Positions 15,914 through 23,076 of a stretch of DNA of 64,000 nt are shown here, piece after piece. The position numbers were made by a program, and so were the translations under genes. This DNA is from Puia dinghuensis (GTDB lineage: Bacteria; Bacteroidota; Bacteroidia; Chitinophagales; Chitinophagaceae). The stretch covers positions 229,335-293,334 of the forward strand of contig NZ_BMJC01000001.1 of assembly GCF_014642875.1 (NCBI RefSeq), written 5' to 3'. Within the stretch, counting starts at the first letter, position 1. Every line of letters starts with the position of its first letter. The notes under the pieces were generated by a model. It was not told the DNA's origin, ran no database searches, and worked only from the letters and a program-made list of their open reading frames with translations.

Positions 15914-16546
15914 TCAGCGGTGGAAAAAATGGGTCAGCAGCACCACTATTCCGGGCAGCAGGCCGTCTGTTGGAAAGTGCAAAAGACCACGCAGATTTTT
16001 TAGCGCCTGTACCAGGTGGGTCTTAACGGTGTTGCGGGAGATGTGTAATTGTGAGGCGATCTCCTCGTGTTTCAAACCCTGGTGGCGGCTGAGGGTAAAG
16101 ATGAGCTTCTGCCGGGGTGGCAGCCGGTCGAGCGCCTGTTGCAGCCGCAACTCATTTTCCCGTGTAAGCATCCGGTCTTCCACCGGGTTGATTTCAGGAT
16201 CGAGAAGGCCGGCTATCTGGCTGCGGAACGAGGCTTCTTTAGCCATGTTCTTTAGCATGTCGAATACATGGTTGCGCGCGATGGTAAAGAGCCAGTTGTC
16301 AAAACGGAGAATATGTGGGAGCTTATCGCGGTGGAGCCAGACCTTTAAAAAAACTTCCTGTACCAGTTCGTCCGCCTGGCCGGCGTCGCCGGAGACGTGA
16401 AAGGCATAGGAATAGATCTTACGGCGGTAGTGATGAAAAATGATGCCAAAGGCCTTTTCGTCACCTTCAGCTACTCTTGCAAGCAGATCATTCTCATTCG
16501 TCAGTGGTAAGGTCTTTACTGCAATATTTTGTCGGGTGTCAAACAT
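15914..16546 (-). CDS. ECF RNA polymerase sigma factor (Bacteroidota SusC-linked type)
   Basis: This 210-residue sigma-70 family factor has region 2 at about residues 20-90 (FHHYRRKIYSYAFHV, ADELVQEVFLKVWLHR, NWLFTIARNHVFDML) and region 4 at about 130-185 (LPPRQKLIFTLSRHQGL then the HEEIASQLHISRNTVKTHL helix-turn-helix). The C-terminus ends in a hydrophobic tail. I chose the ATG at 16546, because a well-formed promoter at 16572-16601 predicts transcription starting near 16565, too close for the GTG at 16567. It is the first gene of the sigma-fecR-susC-susD unit. Confidence 0.92.
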   Translation of the reverse strand: MFDTRQNIAVKTLPLTNENDLLARVAEGDEKAFGIIFHHYRRKIYSYAFHVSGDAGQADELVQEVFLKVWLHRDKLPHILRFDNWLFTIARNHVFDMLKNMAKEASFRSQIAGLLDPEINPVEDRMLTRENELRLQQALDRLPPRQKLIFTLSRHQGLKHEEIASQLHISRNTVKTHLVQALKNLRGLLHFPTDGLLPGIVVLLTHFFHR

Positions 16547-16571
16547 TGCTGCAGGTTGTTGATGCACGTCC

Positions 16572-16601
16572 CAAATTTATCCCAATTAAGGATTGCGGCA
16601 A
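16572..16601 (-). promoter_or_regulatory. Promoter of the sigma/fecR/susCD locus
   Basis: On the minus strand a TTG (16601-16599) is followed after exactly 19 nt by TAAATTTG (16579-16572), a full match to the Bacteroidota housekeeping promoter TTG-N19-TAnnTTTG. Confidence 0.6.
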
Positions 16602-16640
16602 AAAATTAGGGAAATGTAATTTTTTGCCACTAGTTGTAAA

Positions 16641-16654
16641 ACTAATGAATTAGT
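16641..16654. promoter_or_regulatory. BlaI/MecI-type operator dyad
   Basis: ACTAAT-GA-ATTAGT is a perfect 6+2+6 dyad 27 bp upstream of the relic BlaI start. ACTA/TAGT half-sites are the kind bound by winged-helix repressors of this family. A further ACTAG lies about 13 bp upstream. Confidence 0.45.
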
Positions 16655-16680
16655 AGCAGTTTCATAAAAAATTGACCTTC

Positions 16681-16822
16681 ATGCAGAAACTGGCCAAGCG
16701 GGAAGAACAGATCGTGCAGGCCTGCTGGTGATTGGATGCTGGCTTATTTCGCGAAGAAGCAAAAGCTCTCCCGGGAAGAATTAAACGAAGTTGTGGAACT
16801 CGTTCAATCCCAAAAGAAATGA
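16681..16822 (+). pseudogene. Relic of a BlaI/MecI-family transcriptional repressor
   Basis: The start of a BlaI-type repressor is readable from 16681 (MQKLAKREEQIVQACW, then TGA). Its C-terminal end is readable in another frame from 16736 (LAYFAKKQKLSREELNEVVEL, stop at 16820-16822). In intact family members of about 120 residues these two pieces are separated by roughly 70 residues that form the rest of the winged helix, so an internal deletion with frame change has destroyed the gene. No BlaR1-type sensor is beside it. The family call rests on the N-terminal TKREEEIMQ-like and C-terminal FAKKEKLS-like motifs. Confidence 0.65.
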
Positions 16823-16836
16823 GGAGGAGGCAGGAT

Positions 16837-16873
16837 ATAAAAAGGCTGCCGGCAGCAGCAGGCTGCGGCAGCC
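16837..16873 (-). terminator. Terminator of hsp20
   Basis: On the minus strand GGCTGCC pairs with GGCAGCC (arms 16867-16873 and 16844-16850, with more pairing inside) and is followed by TTTTTATA. It lies just after the hsp20 stop. Confidence 0.65.
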
Positions 16874-16886
16874 CCTTCCGGTTTTG

Positions 16887-17336
16887 TTACTTTACGTTGA
16901 TGTGTTTGGAAGCCATCTTCTTAGCTTCTTCTGTTTTGGGTAGCGTCAATTTGAGCAACCCATTCTCATAACTAGCATCAATCTTGTCTTTTACTACGCC
17001 TTCCGGCATGGTGAACGCCCGGGAGAAGGACGTGAAGCTGAATTCCCGGCGGGTGTGGCGTTCGTTGCTGTCCTGTTTTTGTTGGGAGGACTCCGCGCTG
17101 ATGGTCAGCAGGTTTCCCTCTACGTCGACGTTGAAATCGTCTTTTTTCATGCCGGGCGCAGCCAGGGAGATCTCATAATGATCCTGTCTTTCTACGATGT
17201 TTACGGCGGGGACGGTCATCATCGTTTGTCCAAGGGTGCCGCCTTCTGTGTCGAACCAGCGATCCCAGGGCTTGAAGAAATCGTGGAAGATGGAAGGGAG
17301 CGTTTCAGCCCTTCTGATTAGATCTTTCGTTGCCAT
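16887..17336 (-). CDS. Hsp20-family small heat-shock protein
   Basis: This 149-residue ATP-independent holdase has the alpha-crystallin domain at about residues 45-140 (DHYEISLAAPGMKKDDFNVD, then NGLLKLTLPKTEEAKK, the usual G-x-L-x-L-x-x-P motif). The C-terminal IXI-type tail is only weakly present. The start is preceded by an unusually strong Shine-Dalgarno sequence (AAAGGAGG), which is uncommon in this phylum and suggests high translation. It is divergent from the MFS gene. Confidence 0.92.
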   Translation of the reverse strand: MATKDLIRRAETLPSIFHDFFKPWDRWFDTEGGTLGQTMMTVPAVNIVERQDHYEISLAAPGMKKDDFNVDVEGNLLTISAESSQQKQDSNERHTRREFSFTSFSRAFTMPEGVVKDKIDASYENGLLKLTLPKTEEAKKMASKHINVK

Positions 17337-17429
17337 AAAACCTCCTTTATTTTTTGGTGAGTAAAAACGCTTGCGGAGGCGATAGAGTATTTAGGTAAAA
17401 AAAGGGCTGCAAAAAGATTGCCAGAATCT

Positions 17430-17437
17430 TATTTTTG
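17430..17437 (+). promoter_or_regulatory. -7 box for the MFS gene
   Basis: TATTTTTG matches TAnnTTTG and lies 26 bp before the ATG at 17464. No TTG is found at the right spacing. Confidence 0.35.
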
Positions 17438-17463
17438 TCATTTTATCATATAGTTAAAGAATA

Positions 17464-18693
17464 ATGACAGTTGTTAAGGCAGACATGCCCTTATCCCCGG
17501 GGAGAATTCGTGTCATGGTAGCCATTTTTTTCTTTGTGTCCGGGTTTGGTTTTAGCACCTGGGCGTCCCGTATCCCGACTATTCAGCAGCAGTTGCATTT
17601 AAATGAAGCGCAATTAGGGGCCGTGCTTTTTGCCCTGCCGGTGGGGTTGCTCGGCACAATGCCTGTCACCAGCGTATTGTTAAGCCGTTTTGATAGCCGC
17701 AGGATCATGATGGTCGGCGCGGTTTTGTTCAACCTGATGTTGTGTTGCATCGGGTTTGTCACGCAGGCCTGGCAACTGGTGGTGCTTCTTGTTTGTTTTG
17801 GCAGCAGCCGCAACCTGATGAATATTTCCGTGAATGCACAGTCCCTTGGCGTGCAGGGTTTGTATGACAAGTCCATCATTGCCCGGTTTCACGGCATCTG
17901 GAGCCTGGCGACTTTTGCGGGCGCCGCGGTAGGGTCGCTGATGGTGCGTTTCTCGGTGTCGCCAGCCTGGCATTTCCTGGTGGTAGGTGTCTTGCTGACG
18001 GCGCTGTGTGTATATGCCTTTCCGGGGAGTCTGAGACAGCAGCCGGCGCCACGTGAACGGAGGCCCTGGTTTGCGTTGCCGGACAGAACCCTGGTGAAGT
18101 ATGGGCTTATTGCCTTTGCCTCTATGGCCTGTGAGGGAACGATGATCGACTGGAGCGGCATTTATTTCCGCAAGGCGGTGCACACGACGCAATCGGTAGC
18201 TACGCTTGGTTTTGTCGCGTACACGATCACCATGACGCTTGGCCGGCTTACCGGTGACCGGCTGACGAGCCGCTTTGGCATCCGGCGGATGTTGATCTAT
18301 AGCGGTATGCTTATCGCCGGAGGGCTGTTGGTGGCGGTGCTGTTACCCTATCCGCTGACCGCGGGTTTTGGTTTTATCCTGACGGGTTTTGGCGTCTCCT
18401 GTGTGATCCCGATGGTTTACATCCTGGCGGGGCGGGCAGTGGGTATGAGCAGCGGGTCGGCCATCGCGTCGGTGTCAACGGTAGCCTACCTGGGCTTTCT
18501 TGTCGTTCCGCCGCTGGTGGGTTCTGTGGCGCAGGCAGCGGGATTACGGGGAGCTTTTGGAATGATGGTGGGGTTTGGTTTGCTGATCACAGGACTGGTA
18601 AGGCTGACGTTGGGCGAAGAGCGGCCTCTTGGCGCTGCTGAGGTGGCGGAGTTGGAAGAGCAGGGCCGCGAAGCAGATAGATATTCTCTATGA
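17464..18693 (+). CDS. MFS transporter, YbjJ-like
   Basis: This 409-residue inner-membrane transporter has about 12 hydrophobic segments. The start of the first helix, GFGFSTWASRIPTIQQQL, and the following LNEAQLGAVLFALPVGLLG are typical of the YbjJ branch of the major facilitator superfamily. A loop motif (GRLTGDRLTSRFGIRRM, about 260-277) matches the MFS motif between helices 8 and 9. The substrate of this branch is unknown. It stands alone between hsp20 (divergent) and the peroxiredoxin gene. Confidence 0.85.
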   Translation: MTVVKADMPLSPGRIRVMVAIFFFVSGFGFSTWASRIPTIQQQLHLNEAQLGAVLFALPVGLLGTMPVTSVLLSRFDSRRIMMVGAVLFNLMLCCIGFVTQAWQLVVLLVCFGSSRNLMNISVNAQSLGVQGLYDKSIIARFHGIWSLATFAGAAVGSLMVRFSVSPAWHFLVVGVLLTALCVYAFPGSLRQQPAPRERRPWFALPDRTLVKYGLIAFASMACEGTMIDWSGIYFRKAVHTTQSVATLGFVAYTITMTLGRLTGDRLTSRFGIRRMLIYSGMLIAGGLLVAVLLPYPLTAGFGFILTGFGVSCVIPMVYILAGRAVGMSSGSAIASVSTVAYLGFLVVPPLVGSVAQAAGLRGAFGMMVGFGLLITGLVRLTLGEERPLGAAEVAELEEQGREADRYSL

Positions 18694-18734
18694 GTTTATA
18701 GAAAATTGCGATGATGATCTATCGGGTGAAGCGC

Positions 18735-18742
18735 TATTTTTG
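18735..18742 (+). promoter_or_regulatory. -7 box for the peroxiredoxin gene
   Basis: TATTTTTG matches TAnnTTTG and lies about 100 bp upstream of the chosen ATG at 18846, giving a leader of roughly 95 nt. No spaced TTG was found. Confidence 0.35.
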
Positions 18743-18845
18743 CGTCACGTTACTGCAGATGGAGTGCAGCCGACGTAGCTTCCATGATTGCCCGCCATAC
18801 GAACGTTCTGTTTCGAATTTCACTGTTCTAAAACAAATCAAGTAT

Positions 18846-19415
18846 ATGCCCAACAGAATTTTGTCAATTGGCGAAAAGTTTCCTGCGTTCAAGAAGAAGG
18901 CAGTTGTATCTATCGAAAAAGGAAAGGAATTTACGGAGATCACCCAGGAGTTTGGCAGTGCGGAAGGCAAGTGGACGGTAATGTTCTGGTGGCCTAAGGA
19001 TTTTACTTTTGTTTGTCCCACAGAGATAGCCGAGTTCAACAAGAAGAATAGCGAATTTACGGATAGGGATACGGTGGTGATCGGCGCTTCTACGGATTCT
19101 GAGTTTGTGCATGCTGCCTGGAGGCGGGATCACAGCGATCTGCGTGATCTCAAATTCCCGATGCTGGCGGATACGTCCAAGTCGCTGGCCGAAGAGTTGG
19201 GTATCCTGGATAATGAGGAGAAGATCGCTTATCGTGCGACGTTTATCATCGATCCGCAAGGGATTGTCCGTTGGGTGAGTGTTTATGATCTGAATGTAGG
19301 GCGTAGCGTACAGGAAGTATTGCGGGTGCTGGATGCGCTGCAGACCGATGAGCTTTGTCCTTGCAACTGGAAGAAGGGGGAAGAGACCCTGACGGCCCAG
19401 TTGAGTATGAATTAA
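18846..19415 (+). CDS. ahpC: AhpC/Prx1-type peroxiredoxin
   Basis: This 189-residue thiol peroxidase reduces hydrogen peroxide and organic peroxides. The peroxidatic cysteine is C57 in FTFVCPTEIAEF, and the resolving region near the C-terminus is ELCPCNWKKGEETL (C171/C173). The CPCNW form matches AhpC proteins that work with AhpD. I chose the ATG at 18846 (MPNRILSIGEKFP), which matches family N-termini; the frame is open further upstream but that part is not peroxiredoxin-like. The gene 75 bp downstream encodes an AhpD-like protein, its likely reducing partner. Confidence 0.9.
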   Translation: MPNRILSIGEKFPAFKKKAVVSIEKGKEFTEITQEFGSAEGKWTVMFWWPKDFTFVCPTEIAEFNKKNSEFTDRDTVVIGASTDSEFVHAAWRRDHSDLRDLKFPMLADTSKSLAEELGILDNEEKIAYRATFIIDPQGIVRWVSVYDLNVGRSVQEVLRVLDALQTDELCPCNWKKGEETLTAQLSMN

Positions 19416-19470
19416 CCGCCTCCGGCGGCTTAAAGAACAGGCCAGCCCAGGAATGGACCGGCCTTTGTTT
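19416..19470 (+). terminator. Weak hairpins between ahpC and ahpD-like gene
   Basis: CCGCC-TCC-GGCGG directly after the ahpC stop and AGGCC/GGCCT (19439-19464) followed by TTGTTT form two modest stems. They may attenuate rather than end transcription into the AhpD-like gene. Confidence 0.4.
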
Positions 19471-19489
19471 ACCACTAAACTAACCCACA

Positions 19490-20089
19490 ATGGCTACGAC
19501 AACAATACTATCGAATGAGACGTTGCAGAATCTGCTGGCTGATCTGCGGCTTACGGACTATGAGCCTTCTGCGAATGTGTTGGCTCTGGCCGCAGGTGAG
19601 TCTCGATTTATCAAGGACCTGAAGATCAACGTAGGCAACGTTTTGAACAATTCACAGCATCTCAATAGGAAGGAGGCGTTGCTGCTGGCCCTGGCTGTTG
19701 CCGTAAACGAACGGTTTACCTTGTTGCAGGAGTCATTCGGCGGGCTGGCCCGGGAAGCGGGCGCCAGTGATGCGGAGATTGCCGAGATCGTTGCCTGTAC
19801 GTCGCTGATGAATACGAACAACATTTTCTATCGTTTTCGTCATTTTGTAAAGAAAGATTTTTATGAAAACCAGCCTGCCGGCATCAAGATGAGCATCATG
19901 GCGAACCCTGTATTGGGTAAGGAGTTCTTCGAGCTGGTTAGCCTGGTTATTTCATCCGTCAACGGATGTGAACTTTGTGTCGGGTCACACGAGAGGTCTG
20001 TATTGCAGCATGGCAGTACGGAGTCAAGGGTATTCGAGGGAGTGAAATTAGGAGCGATCATCAAGGGCTTAATCACTGTACTGGCGTAG
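19490..20089 (+). CDS. AhpD-like alkylhydroperoxidase (carboxymuconolactone decarboxylase family)
   Basis: This 199-residue helical protein carries the AhpD active-site motif C160-E-L-C163 with the nearby histidine H167 (CELCVGSHE), matching the CxxCxxxH arrangement of AhpD. In the family this disulfide relays electrons to AhpC and has weak peroxidase activity itself. Its place directly after ahpC supports a paired role in peroxide defence. Confidence 0.88.
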   Translation: MATTTILSNETLQNLLADLRLTDYEPSANVLALAAGESRFIKDLKINVGNVLNNSQHLNRKEALLLALAVAVNERFTLLQESFGGLAREAGASDAEIAEIVACTSLMNTNNIFYRFRHFVKKDFYENQPAGIKMSIMANPVLGKEFFELVSLVISSVNGCELCVGSHERSVLQHGSTESRVFEGVKLGAIIKGLITVLA

Positions 20090-20118
20090 TCGAATATCTT
20101 CCTCTGAATACGATGAAG

Positions 20119-20154
20119 GAAAAGCCCGTGCCGGCCAATGGCACGGGCTTTCTG
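20119..20154. terminator. Bidirectional terminator after ahpD-like gene
   Basis: A 12-bp stem (AAAGCCCGTGCC / GGCACGGGCTTT, arms 20121-20132 and 20140-20151) has A-rich and T-rich flanks. It serves the plus-strand peroxide genes and the minus-strand gene ending at 20158. Confidence 0.75.
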
Positions 20155-20157
20155 GCG

Positions 20158-20718
20158 TCATAGGGCTGCGAAGGGCAGTTTGCCCAGGTTGATCTCTCTG
20201 TGCAATTCGACGTATACCAGGTTTCCGAACAACCGGCTGCGCATGTTGACACTTGCCCGAAGGGGGTGGGAGGGTAAGTGGGAGTCCACCCTTCTTTTGA
20301 GCAGGAACACGCTATCACCTGCATTCCGGCGAAAAGGAAAGAACCGCTTTCCTCCTTCTTTGTCTATGGAGAACAGGGGGCATAAAAGGTCATGATGCGT
20401 ACGCAGGATGATGCGGAAGAGTGCGGCTTGCAGGTCTGTACTTCCCTTGAGCCGGATGATGCGGCCCGGGTATTTTTCCGTATACAGCTCGATGATCTGG
20501 ATCACGGTATCCAATATTTGCCCTGCGTCGTCTTCAGAGACGAGATAGGGATAAAAGATCCTGGAAGACTGGCGTTGCTCGATGCCAAGATCGTAGATGC
20601 CCGATCGTAGCAGGGTAAAACGCAGCTGGAAGGTGATGGTGGCCTCCCGGCCGGTTCTGAACTGGAAGATGCTCAGGTCGGGAAGGGCTTGCAGGCAGGT
20701 GAATGATCGGTGTAGCAT
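20158..20718 (-). CDS. DUF6934-like protein of unknown function
   Basis: This 186-residue protein starts at the ATG at 20718; a TTG lies two codons upstream. The middle pattern, D-DAGQILDTVIQIIELYTEKYP followed by a GST-containing strand and LFRIILRTHH, resembles the Bacteroidota family DUF6934, in which a VL-TV helix, a TEKYP turn and GST--R--LYR recur. No function is known for that family. It is last in a minus-strand group with two proteins of conjugative-element type, 27 bp after the previous gene. Confidence 0.55.
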   Translation of the reverse strand: MLHRSFTCLQALPDLSIFQFRTGREATITFQLRFTLLRSGIYDLGIEQRQSSRIFYPYLVSEDDAGQILDTVIQIIELYTEKYPGRIIRLKGSTDLQAALFRIILRTHHDLLCPLFSIDKEGGKRFFPFRRNAGDSVFLLKRRVDSHLPSHPLRASVNMRSRLFGNLVYVELHREINLGKLPFAAL

Positions 20719-20745
20719 ACACAAGATTTAAAGGATAATAAATGT

Positions 20746-21519
20746 TTATGCCCTGGATTCGGAGGCAGGATGGGTTTCTTCATCCAGCACGGAATGGGAA
20801 GCCGGTTCGGCGTCTGTCTCTTCAGGATCGTGGACTTCTTCCCCCGGAGCCAGGGTCTTTTCCGCGGCCCTCGTTGCCGTCGGATAGAAATTGATCGTCT
20901 CCATTGCCGGGTTTGCCTCGATAAAATGTCTTCCGAAGTATTCCGGTCCGTCGATGGTCACCGGGTGCATATTGCCACGCTGAAGCGAGCGGATGAGGGT
21001 GGCGCGTAAGGTGTCAAAACCCATTTCGCGGATGTTGTGTTTCTCCAAGGCTTTCTCAAGGTCGAAACGGCGCCCCCTGAAGTATTTGAAATAATAATTA
21101 CCGCCTTGGGTCTTCAGTGTAAAATCGAGTTGCAGCCAGGAGGTATACTGTATGCCCGATTTGCTGGTGAGGGTCTTGAAAACGGCCCTGCCCTGGAGAA
21201 GATTGAAAGCTTCTTTAAAGGTGATGCCCTGTCCTTTATTTATGAAAAAGGTTTGTGCCCTTTCCTTGTCCGGCGTGTCTGCGTACCGCAGCAGGGCATA
21301 GTATTTATTGAAATAGTAGAAGCCTGACGTGGCAGACCTGGAAAAATAGAGCTTGGCTTCCAGTTTGGTGTCGCCGTTATAAAAAGCCTCGGTAAAGAGC
21401 TCGAAGGAAGGCTGCTCGCGCTTTACCTGATCTGTCAGGTGTTCGTTTAGAATTGATTTTTCTCCAAAACCCAGGTATTTGAGACTGTCCTGGAGAAAAT
21501 CGAGATTGGTTGGCGCCAT
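20746..21519 (-). CDS. Unknown protein resembling conjugative-element accessory proteins
   Basis: This 257-residue soluble protein begins NLDFLQDSLKYLGFGE and contains FFINKGQGITFKEAFNLLQGRAVFK, a QLDFTLK strand, DLEKALEKHNIREMG and IEANPAMETINFY. This order of motifs occurs in an uncharacterised family encoded on Bacteroidota conjugative transposons and related mobile elements, as I recall it; no catalytic motif is known. The last 45 residues are acidic and low-complexity. It lies between the TraN-like and the DUF6934-like genes on the same strand. Confidence 0.6.
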   Translation of the reverse strand: MAPTNLDFLQDSLKYLGFGEKSILNEHLTDQVKREQPSFELFTEAFYNGDTKLEAKLYFSRSATSGFYYFNKYYALLRYADTPDKERAQTFFINKGQGITFKEAFNLLQGRAVFKTLTSKSGIQYTSWLQLDFTLKTQGGNYYFKYFRGRRFDLEKALEKHNIREMGFDTLRATLIRSLQRGNMHPVTIDGPEYFGRHFIEANPAMETINFYPTATRAAEKTLAPGEEVHDPEETDAEPASHSVLDEETHPASESRA

Positions 21520-21561
21520 ACAATTTTGATTTAAATGTGAATGAAATGGTTTTGTACCCTT

Positions 21562-22122
21562 TTAGATTCGCCGGGCCCTTTCCAGGACGTTGTTGGTGGC
21601 CTGTATACGCAAGTGACGGCCGCCATTCCTTTCCCATACGACGATCTGTAATTGCCGGCCGGGCAGCAGGGTAAATCGCCGCAGGGCATAGATGGTCGTT
21701 GCCCGCCGGAAACCTGGGACTGTAGCCGTGCTGTCATAGATATAGACAGGCTGCAGGGCCTTTGAACCCGGATGGAGACCTTTCGCGCCGGCGGCTGCCG
21801 TAATAGCAAAGCGGATGCTGTCCACATCATAATCCAGCGAAGACCGGTTGTTCAGCCGCAACAGGAAGAAAAGAGTAGCGCCATGCGTATAGACCCCGAG
21901 TACCCGGAATCGCATTTTCCCATTACGGTCGTGGAGGAAAAAAATGCATGGAGTGGCTTTCATGATCTTCTCGCAACATCGCTTCAAGGTGGGGTCTTTG
22001 TCGCGGATGTCGGGAGCTCTTGGACTTTTGTACTCAACAGATGATCGGATGTTTTGTGCAACCGAATAGGTTGGCTGACTGAGCAGGAGATATCCTGTCA
22101 GCAGGATGAATAACTTTGTCAT
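21562..22122 (-). CDS. TraN-like protein (DUF4138)
   Basis: This 186-residue exported protein has an N-terminal signal peptide (MTKLFILLTGYLLLSQPTYSVAQ). The body matches the C-terminal part of Bacteroides conjugative transposon TraN: RVLGVYTHGATLFFLLRLNNRSSLDYDVDSIRF, then PVYIYDSTATV, a LLPGRQLQIVVWE strand and NGGRHLRIQATNN. TraN works in the type IV secretion apparatus of conjugative elements and is usually longer; here the N-terminal part is short. No other tra gene is present, so this is an orphan, either a remnant of an element or a domesticated copy. Confidence 0.8.
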   Translation of the reverse strand: MTKLFILLTGYLLLSQPTYSVAQNIRSSVEYKSPRAPDIRDKDPTLKRCCEKIMKATPCIFFLHDRNGKMRFRVLGVYTHGATLFFLLRLNNRSSLDYDVDSIRFAITAAAGAKGLHPGSKALQPVYIYDSTATVPGFRRATTIYALRRFTLLPGRQLQIVVWERNGGRHLRIQATNNVLERARRI

Positions 22123-22254
22123 TTCTTGATTTTTTTTGAGTTGTTTGGAAAGAAAGAACTACACTCCAAACTTACAAATTGGGAGGGGAAAAGGGACAAA
22201 ATGGGAGCGTAATAGATTGGACATCAGCGTGTAATAGTTCTTACAGGCTGGTGT

Positions 22255-22298
22255 AAAAAAGTCGACAGTGCAGTGTAAGAAATCCGACACTACACTGT
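22255..22298 (-). terminator. Terminator of the Crp-type gene
   Basis: On the minus strand ACAGTGTAGTGT pairs with ACACTGCACTGT (one mismatch) and is followed after five bases by TTTTTT. It begins 12 bp past the stop of the regulator. Confidence 0.65.
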
Positions 22299-22310
22299 TA
22301 CATCCTGACG

Positions 22311-22895
22311 TTATTTTTTCTCTGACCTATTTTTTAGGATCTCATAGAGCTTATCTCTCGAAATACCCAGCAGGTGCGCCTGGGCAACTTTCGTCGCCTT
22401 TGCAATGTATGGATATTTGTAAATGAGCCATTCATAGAACTGTTCCTTGGGCCATTTTCCTTTGGTATCCATTTCCCGGCCCCGGCCATTGTATATTTCG
22501 TTTAGTTTTAGCCGGATCGCAGCGAATTCACGGTGGTTTTCGGTTAGTTCATCCTGGTCCTGTTTGGTAATGGCCCAGAGGAGACTTTTCGTGTGCGTTA
22601 TTATCGTTTGGGTGGAGGGGATCTGGTTGTTGAAGCTATCGACGGAGGTGACAAAATCTCCTTCGGACAAAAGCCATGCACAATATTTCTCACCTGTTTC
22701 AGGTTTGAAATCATAGCAGATCAACATTCCTTTTTCGATTAGATACATATCGCGGCAGATATCGCCCTTCAGCAGGAGCGTACTATTTTTTGGCGCCTCG
22801 ATATTCCTGATGCGGGTTTTCAGATCGCTGATGAATTCATCGGATAGTTTGTGATACTTGCGCAGCTGAGATAGAGGGTATTCCATATGTTCCAT
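22311..22895 (-). CDS. Crp/Fnr-family transcriptional regulator
   Basis: This 194-residue protein starts at the ATG at 22895 (MEHMEYPLSQL); the frame extends to a TTG at 22928. A cyclic-nucleotide-binding-like beta barrel covers about residues 20-120 (KNSTLLLKGDICRDMYLIEKGMLICYDF, GDFVTSVDSF). It is followed by a dimer helix and a short C-terminal helix-turn-helix (VAQAHLLGISRDKLYEIL) in place of a full Crp wing. The basic loop of true cAMP binders is not obvious, so the ligand is unknown. It is divergent from ndh with about 180 bp between them, so it may control ndh. Confidence 0.85.
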   Translation of the reverse strand: MEHMEYPLSQLRKYHKLSDEFISDLKTRIRNIEAPKNSTLLLKGDICRDMYLIEKGMLICYDFKPETGEKYCAWLLSEGDFVTSVDSFNNQIPSTQTIITHTKSLLWAITKQDQDELTENHREFAAIRLKLNEIYNGRGREMDTKGKWPKEQFYEWLIYKYPYIAKATKVAQAHLLGISRDKLYEILKNRSEKK

Positions 22896-23008
22896 ATGTA
22901 ACGGACTTGTATAACTGTAATCCTGCAAATTAAAGGCGAATGACTGACGCTAATATGCATCGATGCAAGCGGGGCGATGTGGGATTTTTACGACACGGGA
23001 TGGTAATA

Positions 23009-23038
23009 TTGCGAATTGGGGGCATATCTGTAACTTTG
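23009..23038 (+). promoter_or_regulatory. Promoter of ndh
   Basis: TTG (23009-23011) is followed after exactly 19 nt by TAACTTTG (23031-23038), a full match to the Bacteroidota promoter consensus, about 38 bp before the ATG. Confidence 0.65.
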
Positions 23039-23076
23039 CACGCGGATCGGCGATAGACCAATAAAACTTCATCAAT

